This document shows positions 15,483 to 21,932 of a stretch of 23,204 nucleotides of DNA, one piece after another. The position numbers were made by a program, and so were the translations under genes. This stretch comes from a virus: IMG/VR virus record IMGVR_UViG_3300019360_000277, positions 1 to 23,204 of that record. The stretch is one strand, 5' to 3'. Numbering within the stretch: the first letter of the stretch is position 1; the number at the start of each line of letters is the position of its first letter. The notes below the pieces were generated by a model. The model was not told the origin of the DNA. It searched no databases and worked only from the letters and a program-made list of their open reading frames with translations.

Positions 15483-17957
15483 ATGCCATTTCCGCTTGTC
15501 GCATTATTGTTCGCTGGTTTGAGCTTTATCAGCTCGACGCTGCTTCGTCCGAAGCAGAAGCAGACCATACCCAAGGCATCTACCCTGGCCGATTTCAATT
15601 TTCCGACCTCGGAGGAAGCGAGGCCTATTCCGTACATCGCCGGCGAGGTCAAGCTCTCGCCGAATTTCACTTTTTTTGGAGACCTAGCCTCCACCCTGAT
15701 TACGAAGTTCGTCAAAACGTCAATCTTCGGCACTGGGACGCGCGTGCCCTTGGGCTATCGCTACAACGTTGGGATGGAGCTCGGGCTGTGCTTCGGCCCG
15801 GGCGTGACGCTCAAAAAGCTGACGATCGACGACAAGGAGTTGTTCAGCGGATCGTTGATCGGCGCGCCGGCGACGACGACGATTCTGAAGGAAAATCTGT
15901 TCGGCGGGGAAGGCGAGGACGGCGACGGCGGGGTCAATGTGATTCTCGACTTCTACGAGGGCAACAGCTCACAGACGGCCAATGCCTACATGGCAGGGAA
16001 ATATACTCGCCAGAGCGGCCATCGAGACGTGTGTTATGCAGTTTGGCGCGGCCCTACTGGACCCGGAGGCGGATCCATCTATCAGGGAGGCCAGTACATC
16101 AGTGGCGGCGGTTACATCGGGAAAACCGCGCAGGTTCGCCCGCTCGCATTCTACCTGTCACGCATTCCTGATTTTCTAGGATCGAGCTTCAAGCTGGTCA
16201 ACACCGTCGAGGCGAACCCAGCGAACGTTCTGTTTGAACTGACAACCAATAAGCTCTATGGCGGAGGCCTGCCCTCGGCGAAGATCGACGGTACGAGTTT
16301 CCAGGCCGCGGCTCAAACGCTCTTTAACGAAGGCATCGGATGCTCGGTCATCTGGGAGCGGACGGACGCGCTCGAAAGCGTCGTACAGCAGCTCGTGGAT
16401 ATAATGGATGCGGCGCTGTATATGGACCTCAAAACTGGCCTGATCAAGATGGTCTTGCTGCGCAACGATTACAACCCGGCGACGCTGCTGGAGATCACAG
16501 ACGATATTTGCGAAGAGATCGTCAGTTTCTCTCGCGGCAGTTGGCTCGATACGAAGAATGAGTATCGCGTGAATTACACCTCGCGAGCAGATGACTATCG
16601 AACCAAGCCAGCCTTCGCCCAGGACCTGGCCAATCAGCGGATTCGCAACGCCACCGACTCGGAGACGCGCGATTACCCCTACATCACGAACGCGGCGCAG
16701 GCGCAAAAGACGGCCTATCGCGATCTGCGCGTGGCCAGCCTGCCTCTGCCTCGCGCCACGCTCCGCTGCAACCGGTTCGCATCGAGCCTCACGCCTGGGG
16801 CCGTCTTTAAATGGACGACGACACGGATTGATCCCGCGTTCTCCAACAAAATCATGCGTGTCCTGAAAGCCGATTACGGCCGCATCACCGATGGCCGGGT
16901 GGAGATCGAGGCCGTCGAAGACGTTTTCGCGCTCGGAGGAACGATCTACGTTGCGCCTCCGACCAGTCAATACGTCGATCCAGTAGGGCAACCGGCGGCG
17001 GCGAATCCTATCTACAACGCTGAGCAACCCTATTTTCTCAGCGGCCAGGCTTTTCGTCCGTGGTCATTGGTTCGCCAGCCGAACGGCTCGCACCTGTCTT
17101 ACGACCTCTACGTCTCGACCGACGCCGGCGCGAATTATCTGCTGAAGCTGGCCACAGGACTCTTTACGCCTGTCGGAACCCTTCACGCCAACTATGGGCA
17201 GTTGACGCCGGCGGTGGACAGTACGGGCTTCGAGCTGAATAACGTGGCAGGCCTGGAGGGAGTATTTTCGGTCGCCGCCGCGGACGTGCCGAACGGCGCC
17301 GGGCTGATCCTCTTCGAAGATACCAGCGAGATCGCGGCCTTCGAGACGATCAGCTTCAACGCGGTCAGTGGACGTTACACGCTGACGAATATCTGGAGGG
17401 GGTTGTGGGACACGACGCCCCGGGCACACGGCGTCGGTTCGCGCGTCTGGCTCTTTTCGTTTGGGATGAGCGTTACAGACGCTGGCTATGCCGATTCGAC
17501 GGCCCTGAAGTTGAAGCACGTGAGCAGGAATGCCAACGGGGAACTGGCGCTGGGGGCGGCCACAGCCTACGACCTGACCGTCGACGGCCGGGCCGACAGG
17601 CCATACCCGCCGGCAAATTTTCAGGTGGACGGTTCGTACACAGGCACGACCCACACGGGCGATGTCAGCCTGACTTGGTCGCGGCGGAATCGGCTGACGC
17701 AGACGCAGGCGCTTAAACAATCGGATCCGGATCAAACGCCGGAGGCCTCGACCACATTCACCCTGGTGATCAAAAACAATTCCAACACCGTCATCCGGAC
17801 CGAAACCGGGCTGACTGGGACCTCCTACGATTACACGGCAGCCCAGGAAGCGATCGACAATGGCGGCTTGACCTCGCCGACCTTGACCTTCGAACTGAAG
17901 GCTGTTCGGGGCGGGGGGGAGAGCCAGGCATGGATCCGGACCTCCACTAGGGTTTAA
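15483..17957 (+). CDS. Tail tip hub / host specificity protein (J/GTA-like)
   Basis: An 824-residue protein, the last gene of the tail block. The N-terminus is hydrophobic (residues 1-21, typical of this family rather than a secretion signal), followed by 'IPYIAGEVKLSPN' (a J-type 'piyGe.k.sgn' segment). The middle has hub-like beta domains with 'KLYGGGLPSAKIDG' and 'TDDICEEIVSFSRGSW'. Residues about 705-824 form a fibronectin-III-like end with 'GDVSLTWSRRNRLTQTQ', the 'v.l.W.RR.R' motif known from gene-transfer-agent and phage tip hubs. It most likely caps the tail and contacts the host. Start lies four bases after the previous stop. Confidence 0.82.
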   Translation: MPFPLVALLFAGLSFISSTLLRPKQKQTIPKASTLADFNFPTSEEARPIPYIAGEVKLSPNFTFFGDLASTLITKFVKTSIFGTGTRVPLGYRYNVGMELGLCFGPGVTLKKLTIDDKELFSGSLIGAPATTTILKENLFGGEGEDGDGGVNVILDFYEGNSSQTANAYMAGKYTRQSGHRDVCYAVWRGPTGPGGGSIYQGGQYISGGGYIGKTAQVRPLAFYLSRIPDFLGSSFKLVNTVEANPANVLFELTTNKLYGGGLPSAKIDGTSFQAAAQTLFNEGIGCSVIWERTDALESVVQQLVDIMDAALYMDLKTGLIKMVLLRNDYNPATLLEITDDICEEIVSFSRGSWLDTKNEYRVNYTSRADDYRTKPAFAQDLANQRIRNATDSETRDYPYITNAAQAQKTAYRDLRVASLPLPRATLRCNRFASSLTPGAVFKWTTTRIDPAFSNKIMRVLKADYGRITDGRVEIEAVEDVFALGGTIYVAPPTSQYVDPVGQPAAANPIYNAEQPYFLSGQAFRPWSLVRQPNGSHLSYDLYVSTDAGANYLLKLATGLFTPVGTLHANYGQLTPAVDSTGFELNNVAGLEGVFSVAAADVPNGAGLILFEDTSEIAAFETISFNAVSGRYTLTNIWRGLWDTTPRAHGVGSRVWLFSFGMSVTDAGYADSTALKLKHVSRNANGELALGAATAYDLTVDGRADRPYPPANFQVDGSYTGTTHTGDVSLTWSRRNRLTQTQALKQSDPDQTPEASTTFTLVIKNNSNTVIRTETGLTGTSYDYTAAQEAIDNGGLTSPTLTFELKAVRGGGESQAWIRTSTRV

Positions 17958-18014
17958 GTAGGGCAGGGAGATGATGCGGAAATTCTTATAGCTGAGGACG
18001 CTGCGGAACGATGG

Positions 18015-18032
18015 GGGCGAAAGCGCCCTTTT
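18015..18032 (+). terminator. Terminator at the end of the structural block
   Basis: GGGCG at 18015-18019 pairs with CGCCC at 18024-18028 round an AAAG loop, followed by four T (18029-18032). It stands between the last late gene and the converging repressor gene. The short stem and T run make it moderate at best. Confidence 0.6.
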
Positions 18033-18036
18033 ACTT

Positions 18037-18408
18037 CTATGAGAGCTCCGCCAGATCCTTCTTCATCGCGTTCAGGTCGTCGGCCATTCTCGCGGCCCTC
18101 TTCGGATTAGCTTCAATTCTGGCGATTGAATCAACCAACTCTTTGCGAATCTGCTTCCGCCGCGCCTTGAGCTTCGTCTCCATCTGCGCGAGCATCCCTT
18201 CGGCCTCCTCAAGCCAGGGGTCATCTTTCAAGGCCTTTGAAAGCTCGAGCCATTTTAAGGCTTTGTCAAGCATCGCGGAATGCTCAGGCTCGATCTCGCC
18301 GATTTCCCAGCGTGAGATAGTGTTACCCGAAACATCCATCTCTGCGCCGAGCTGCGCCTGTGTCAGACCGAGGGCGACGCGGCGGCGTTTCAATTCTTCT
18401 GCCTTCAT
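18037..18408 (-). CDS. XRE-family transcriptional regulator
   Basis: A 123-residue protein with an XRE/lambda-repressor-type helix-turn-helix at about residues 4-55: 'RRVALGLTQAQLGAEMDVSGNTISRWEIGE' shows the classic Q..La...gvs..tiSrWE pattern. The C-terminal half (60-123) is a charged helical region ('KLKARRKQIRKELVDSIARIEAN') that probably dimerises, in place of a peptidase domain. I chose the ATG at 18406-18408, since AAAGGAG sits six bases upstream; a longer in-frame version has no such site. Gene order (behind a coiled-coil gene and two operators) suggests it is the phage repressor controlling its own operon. Confidence 0.83.
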   Translation of the reverse strand: MKAEELKRRRVALGLTQAQLGAEMDVSGNTISRWEIGEIEPEHSAMLDKALKWLELSKALKDDPWLEEAEGMLAQMETKLKARRKQIRKELVDSIARIEANPKRAARMADDLNAMKKDLAELS

Positions 18409-18463
18409 AATCGCTCCTTTATTTGCGCCCGAGGGCGGCGCGGGGTAAGATGACTTTGAAAGA

Positions 18464-18488
18464 GGGGGGCGGCGGTTGCCCACCCCCC
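18464..18488 (-). terminator. Hairpin between coiled-coil gene and repressor gene
   Basis: Read on the - strand, six G pair with six C and the stem extends with one U-G wobble and two further pairs (9 bp), loop GCAACCG, followed by TCTTTC. It may act as an attenuator lowering repressor expression relative to the upstream gene. The T tract is poor. Confidence 0.4.
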
Positions 18489-18497
18489 TTGATTAGG

Positions 18498-18695
18498 TTA
18501 GTCACTTTCGAGGTCTTCGAGTCGCTTCTCGAGGGCCTCGACCTGTTTTTCTAAGTCTCTGATCCGTTGCTCCTGCTGCCGACTGGCCGAGCCTTGCTGG
18601 TCAATCTGCTTTTGGAGATTCTCGATCATCTTGTTCAAGATTCTGATTCGCTCGTTCAAAATGCGAGTCGGATCGTCGCCGTTAGAACCACTCAT
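18498..18695 (-). CDS. Small coiled-coil protein
   Basis: A 65-residue protein: a short polar N-terminus (MSGSNGDDPT), then an almost continuous heptad-type coil ('ILNERIRILNKMIENLQKQID' and 'RIRDLEKQVEALEKRLEDLE'). I chose the ATG at 18695 with AAAGGGGG eight bases upstream; an in-frame ATG at 18725 is less well placed. It is the first gene after the operator region and shares the transcript with the XRE gene. A partner or modulator of the repressor is possible, but only by location. No family is recognisable. Confidence 0.68.
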   Translation of the reverse strand: MSGSNGDDPTRILNERIRILNKMIENLQKQIDQQGSASRQQEQRIRDLEKQVEALEKRLEDLESD

Positions 18696-18754
18696 CGCAA
18701 CTACCCCCTTTCTTTCAAAGATCATCAGTTAGCAACAACCAACTGACAATGCGT

Positions 18755-18782
18755 ATTCTACGCTACGTAGAAAAAAAGTCAA
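18755..18782 (-). promoter_or_regulatory. Promoter P1 for the coiled-coil/repressor operon, with operator O1
   Basis: On the - strand, TTGACT (18777-18782) and TAGAAT (18755-18760) stand 16 bp apart, a good sigma70 match. Inside the spacer and over the -10 lies O1, 18756-18772: arms TTCTACG and CGTAGAA (7 bp, perfect) round three bases. A protein bound there would block RNA polymerase, fitting autorepression by the XRE protein. Confidence 0.72.
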
Positions 18783-18792
18783 CAGAAATAAG

Positions 18793-18820
18793 ATTATAAT
18801 ATACGCTGCGTAGAAGCAAG
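18793..18820 (-). promoter_or_regulatory. Promoter P2 with operator O2
   Basis: On the - strand, TATAAT (18793-18798) has a weaker -35 (TTGCTT, 15 bp spacing). O2 covers 18802-18815, TACGCTGCGTAGAA, differing from the matching 14 bp of O1 by one base; its core TACGCTGCGTA (18802-18812) is a perfect palindrome. O1 and O2 centres are 43 bp apart, about four helical turns. Confidence 0.55.
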
Positions 18821-18842
18821 TTCCACGAGGTGGGGAAATGCC

Positions 18843-19694
18843 TCACTGAATTGCCAAATGGGTCGAAGATGACTCCCCTGGCCGCGCGTGGATATACTGC
18901 ATGGTGGTTTGCAGACTCCCGTGTCCGAGCGTGGCCTGAACCTTGGGAACCGATGCGCCGCGATCAAGCGCATGACTCGCATGGGCGTGACGCATCCAGT
19001 GAGGCGAGACCTTCCAACTTAGCCCGGCCCGCTTCGCCGCGGCTTTCACGATCCGCCAAGCCTGGACTCGGCCGAGTCGTTCACCTTCGCGCGAGAGGAA
19101 GAGCGGGGAATCGGCGTTGGCCCGCATCGCCTCAAGGTCCCGCCAGAGCTTTTCAGGGAGCAACACGTATCTGGTCTTTTCCCGTTTCCCAAACAGGCAG
19201 ATTTGCCCACCGTCCTCGCGCGGCTGGAGATCCCGCCAACTTGCGCCGACGATCTCCGAGACGCGGCCGCCGGTCACGTAGAGCAGGCGGATCAGGACCT
19301 GGTTGCGAGGTGCAGGCTCGAGCGCGATCAGCTTCATCAATTCTTCTTCGCTCAAAATTCGTTCTGCCAAGTCGTTCTTTATCTTCGGCAGAGGCGCCGC
19401 CTTACCGACGTCGAGCTGCAGGTGACCGGCCTTGCACGCGAAGCCGAGCAGACTTTTGACCGCCGCCATTTTTCGCCGGCGAGATCTCGGCTTATAGTCG
19501 ATTTCGAGATGGCGCGAGTAAGCAAGCACGTCGTCAAGTTGGAGATCTCCGAGCATCTTGTTTGCCCAATTTTGGAAGTCGGCCACGTCGCGCGCATAGG
19601 CCTCGCGCGTGGCGGCGCTCGCTTTCGTCTGAAGCCATAGCTCGATAATTCGCTCGTCCTCTTCGGCGGATTCCATAGATTTTTGACGTAACAT
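18843..19694 (-). CDS. Tyrosine recombinase / integrase
   Basis: A 283-residue Xer-size tyrosine recombinase. The N-terminal core-binding domain covers about residues 14-100 ('WLQTKASAATREAYARDVADF'). The catalytic domain shows Arg144 (TGGRVSE), a lysine near 170-173 (FGKREKTR), His232 and Arg235 (PHWMRHAHASHAL), His258 (LGHGS) and Tyr267 (MQYIH), so all active-site residues are present. It should insert and excise the phage, or resolve dimers if the element is a plasmid-like prophage. No Shine-Dalgarno precedes either the ATG at 19694 or the in-frame ATG at 19676; the first lies in an inverted repeat. Attachment site not recognised. Confidence 0.9.
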   Translation of the reverse strand: MLRQKSMESAEEDERIIELWLQTKASAATREAYARDVADFQNWANKMLGDLQLDDVLAYSRHLEIDYKPRSRRRKMAAVKSLLGFACKAGHLQLDVGKAAPLPKIKNDLAERILSEEELMKLIALEPAPRNQVLIRLLYVTGGRVSEIVGASWRDLQPREDGGQICLFGKREKTRYVLLPEKLWRDLEAMRANADSPLFLSREGERLGRVQAWRIVKAAAKRAGLSWKVSPHWMRHAHASHALDRGASVPKVQATLGHGSLQTTMQYIHARPGESSSTHLAIQ

Positions 19695-19710
19695 AATCGG
19701 ATGTTATGTT
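19690..19710. promoter_or_regulatory. Inverted repeat over the integrase start codon
   Basis: AACATAA (19690-19696) and TTATGTT (19704-19710) form 7-bp arms round TCGGATG. The integrase ATG (19692-19694, - strand) lies inside the left arm. On the - strand TTGAGT at 19712-19717 could be a -35 with TATGTT as -10, which would put transcription start near the second ATG (19676), giving leaderless translation. It could equally be a recombinase arm site or an operator. Confidence 0.45.
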
Positions 19711-19801
19711 TCACTCAACGTTTATTCCCAAAAACGGACTTGACTGCAATTGGCAATGGAGTTAGGTGTAAATCGTAGACGGTAACCTGTAGGAGGTAAC
19801 A

Positions 19802-20491
19802 ATGCAGGCGTCATACTATCGCGACTCGCACATAACTCTGTACCACGCCGATTCCAACGAACTCCTGCCCGATCTTACGAGTGTCGATCTGATCATCGCC
19901 GATGTGCCGTATTCGTTCGGTCTCAATTCGACTGACGACGGCGCGTCCTGGGGCGATCTGATGAACGCCTCGCAGATCTATACGCGCTGGCTCCGCGAAT
20001 TTCAGCGTCTCACGACGGCCAGCAATGGCGCGGCCTGGGTTTTCAATAGTTGGCGTTCTTTCCCCACGCTCGCCCGCGGTGCCAACGAGGCCCGCTGGCC
20101 AATCATCTCGCTGCTCGTCTGGGACAAGGTGCGGATGGGGGCCGGCACGCTCCGTGGCCTTCGTCCGCGATACGAGCTCTGCGCCCTGTTTATGCAGGAA
20201 GGGTTCAGAATCAAGAACCGCCGCTTGACCGACATCTGGCCCGAATCCCTTCCCCACGGTAAGCCCACCGGACATAAATCCGAGAAGCCGGTAGGCCTCA
20301 TCAAAAAGATCATCGCCGAGAGCGGTGGAGATCTGATCCTCGATCCGTTCGTCGGCAGCGGGACCACGCTCGTCGCAGCCAAGCAGCTTGGCAAGCAGGC
20401 GATCGGAATCGAGATCGAAGAACGATGGTGCGAGGTCGCAGCCAGACGCGCAGAAAAGGCTGAGGTGGCTCCACTCTCGGACGGCAATTGA
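19802..20491 (+). CDS. DNA methyltransferase, beta motif order (N6-adenine or N4-cytosine)
   Basis: A 229-residue amino-methyltransferase. The catalytic motif IV comes first ('DLIIADVPYSFG', DVPY at residues 34-37), followed by a target-recognition region, then motif X ('HKSEKPVGLIKKII', 158-171) and the AdoMet-binding motif I ('DPFVGSGTT', 181-189) and 'GIEIEE'. This order is the beta class. Known members have DPPY or SPPY; here the first proline is valine. No restriction gene lies nearby, so it is solitary, perhaps protecting phage DNA or regulating. It has a near-perfect Shine-Dalgarno (AGGAGGT, 19791-19797), and a GGTAAC repeat at 19781 and 19795. A TTGACT at 19740 may be the -35 of its promoter. 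It is transcribed opposite to its neighbours. Confidence 0.87.
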   Translation: MQASYYRDSHITLYHADSNELLPDLTSVDLIIADVPYSFGLNSTDDGASWGDLMNASQIYTRWLREFQRLTTASNGAAWVFNSWRSFPTLARGANEARWPIISLLVWDKVRMGAGTLRGLRPRYELCALFMQEGFRIKNRRLTDIWPESLPHGKPTGHKSEKPVGLIKKIIAESGGDLILDPFVGSGTTLVAAKQLGKQAIGIEIEERWCEVAARRAEKAEVAPLSDGN

Positions 20492-20509
20492 CATAATTGA
20501 AATCGTCCG
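20478..20509. terminator. Imperfect hairpin at the convergent methyltransferase/J-domain junction
   Basis: CGGACG (20478-20483) pairs with CGTCCG (20504-20509), and CAATT (20485-20489) with AATTG (20495-20499), giving 11 bp with a bulge. On the + strand CTCTTT follows. It contains the methyltransferase stop codon. Possible terminator between converging genes. Confidence 0.35.
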
Positions 20510-20519
20510 CTCTTTCACT

Positions 20520-21158
20520 TCATTGCCATCCTTTCAAAGTTTTGATCCTCTCGCGGGCGTTGATCACGTTGTTGAAGTCGCTCCCATCCCGACCGTTATT
20601 CGTGTCTGGATGCGTGCGCCTTACCGCCTCTCTCCACACGGAATCGAAGAGCCGCTGATCATTGAGCACTTGCGATGTCGTATGGCTGGCGCACGCGTGA
20701 CGGATCAACACCTTCGCGCATTCCGCCGCCTCATCGGCCGCCCCTGACGCCGGCAGCTTCAGCCATCCGGTGTACTGTTCATGCTTTTCAGTCGTGGCTC
20801 CGTAACGCTCGACCGCGCGCAGGTGTTCGAGCGTGAGCGCGATCGCGCGAAGGTTGGCCTCCCAGTCCCGGTAGGAGTCGCACGGCATCACCATTCTTCC
20901 CTGCTTTGTCGTGAAGCTCAGGATCACGCCCGGCTGCGTCGGCCTGGCGCTCGACTTTGGCCAGCCGTCGTTCCGAATGTCCTTCGACGAAAAGAATCCC
21001 TCGATATTGATCTCTTTCGCCTTCAGGTGATTTAGCTCTCTTTCGAGCAGATCGAGCGTTTGCGACCAACCCGCTTTGAATCGGCTGTGTTGGCGTTTAT
21101 ATCCAGGCGTAGGCATGGATGGCCATTTCTCGATCGGTTTGAATCTGCAATCAATCAT
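20520..21158 (-). CDS. J-domain-like phage protein
   Basis: A 212-residue protein. The last 40 residues read 'SVWREAVRRTHPDTNNGRDG' and continue to '..NARERIKTLKGWQ': an HPD (residues 183-185) between a helix with 'W..a....' and a helix with 'in.A.e.i..l', the J-domain pattern, though shorter than in DnaJ. The N-terminal 130 residues are a family-specific domain ('FTTKQGRMVMPCDSYRDWEANLRAIALTLEHLRAVERYG'). It may recruit host DnaK. The ATG overlaps the end of the ASCH gene and has GGAGGGACGA upstream, almost the same as the site for that gene. Role in this phage unknown. Confidence 0.65.
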   Translation of the reverse strand: MIDCRFKPIEKWPSMPTPGYKRQHSRFKAGWSQTLDLLERELNHLKAKEINIEGFFSSKDIRNDGWPKSSARPTQPGVILSFTTKQGRMVMPCDSYRDWEANLRAIALTLEHLRAVERYGATTEKHEQYTGWLKLPASGAADEAAECAKVLIRHACASHTTSQVLNDQRLFDSVWREAVRRTHPDTNNGRDGSDFNNVINARERIKTLKGWQ

Positions 21159-21663
21159 TCGTCCCTCCGAGTAATTGGTCTTCGACGCCGTCGGGCAGCA
21201 TCGCCATCACCACGTCAGCAACCCTTTCGTCGAGCTTCCACAATCCTTGGCGCCCGCGCGAATAAACCGGCTGTCGCAACTTCCAAATTTCATCGAAGAC
21301 CCACATAAACCGCCCCGGGTCGTAATTCCCGAAGTAATACTCATGCGTGTCGTCTGACGGAATCAGGCGGAAGTGTTCGGTCGTTGACAGGCAGCGTCGG
21401 AGCCAGCCGAGCGCAACGAAACAGCCGCGCGGGATGTCTTCGATTTTGGCGAATTGATCCTTGTCATCACCGAAGAGGACATCTTCGAAAGGCCAACTCC
21501 GGCATGTCTCTTCTAGATCTTTATCCCACTTCTTTGCGGCGTGGATTGGGACTAGGCCGAGGCAATTGCTCGACCAGGACCTGGTTTCGATCTTTTTCGC
21601 GCCTATCGAGATAAGCCTTGCCCATGGCTGCCATAGAGAAAGGCCCATAATGGTCTTGTTCAT
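21151..21663 (-). CDS. ASCH-domain protein
   Basis: A 170-residue protein with the start of ASCH domains: 'GLSLWQPWARLISIGAKKIETRSW' (residues 7-30), the 'lSlwqPwA.li..G.K..EtRsW' pattern, then 'LVPIHAAKKWD', the 'i.Ihaak' motif, and a later 'IPRGCFVALGWLRRC' strand. ASCH (PUA-like) domains bind RNA or modified nucleotides; phage copies sit among early accessory genes. The ATG at 21663 has GGAGGGACG just upstream. It is translationally coupled with the J-domain gene downstream (8 bp overlap). No catalytic role is claimed. Confidence 0.78.
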   Translation of the reverse strand: MNKTIMGLSLWQPWARLISIGAKKIETRSWSSNCLGLVPIHAAKKWDKDLEETCRSWPFEDVLFGDDKDQFAKIEDIPRGCFVALGWLRRCLSTTEHFRLIPSDDTHEYYFGNYDPGRFMWVFDEIWKLRQPVYSRGRQGLWKLDERVADVVMAMLPDGVEDQLLGGTND

Positions 21664-21674
21664 CGTCCCTCCGG

Positions 21675-21932
21675 TTATGCCGCGTCAGACTGAGTGCTCA
21701 GTTTTGCAGACTGAGTGCTCAGCGCCTCGTTAATCAGCCTCGCAAGCTGGCGGTCTTCTTCCGTCACGATTCCCTGACCGGTGCGAATGAACGAACTCAG
21801 CCAGGCCTGCCGCTCCTCGATCTCGCCGGGCCGCGGCTTGTATTCACCGTTCGCTGCCTGGGCGATCATGCTCAGGTGAGCCAGCGCGATCGCGACCTGC
21901 TCAAACGACAGCGGTTTTCTCTCTGTTTCCAT
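21675..21932 (-). CDS. Small hypothetical protein with repeat-encoded C-terminus
   Basis: An 85-residue protein starting METERKPLSFEQVAIALAHLSM, a helical body, and a C-terminus 'ALSTQSAKLSTQSDAA' that is encoded entirely by two exact copies of a 15-nt repeat (21687-21701 and 21708-21722) 21 bp apart. Thus the last ~15 residues look like an added tail, not part of the fold. A strong Shine-Dalgarno (AAGGAGAG) precedes the ATG at 21932, which overlaps the end of the preceding gene by 32 bp. No family is recognised. Confidence 0.6.
   Translation of the reverse strand: METERKPLSFEQVAIALAHLSMIAQAANGEYKPRPGEIEERQAWLSSFIRTGQGIVTEEDRQLARLINEALSTQSAKLSTQSDAA
21687..21722 (-). repeat. Tandem pair of CTGAGTGCTCAG palindrome-like repeats
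   Basis: Two identical 15-nt copies (+ strand AGACTGAGTGCTCAG) at 21687-21701 and 21708-21722, start-to-start 21 bp, two helical turns. Each contains CTGAG/CTCAG arms with a TG centre. They encode LSTQS twice at the C-terminus of the 85-residue protein. Confidence 0.9.

Noticed and set aside
18011-18448. + strand frame opposite the XRE gene
   Set aside because: Serine/alanine-rich shadow with a terminator at its start; the - frame carries the helix-turn-helix and a good ribosome binding site.
18830-19459. + strand open frame opposite the integrase
   Set aside because: Arginine/alanine-rich shadow; the - strand frame has all catalytic residues of a tyrosine recombinase.
19711-19801. attP site upstream of the integrase
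   Set aside because: No tRNA-like sequence or clear core repeat is visible; only short inverted words (CGTTT/AAACG) that can arise by chance.
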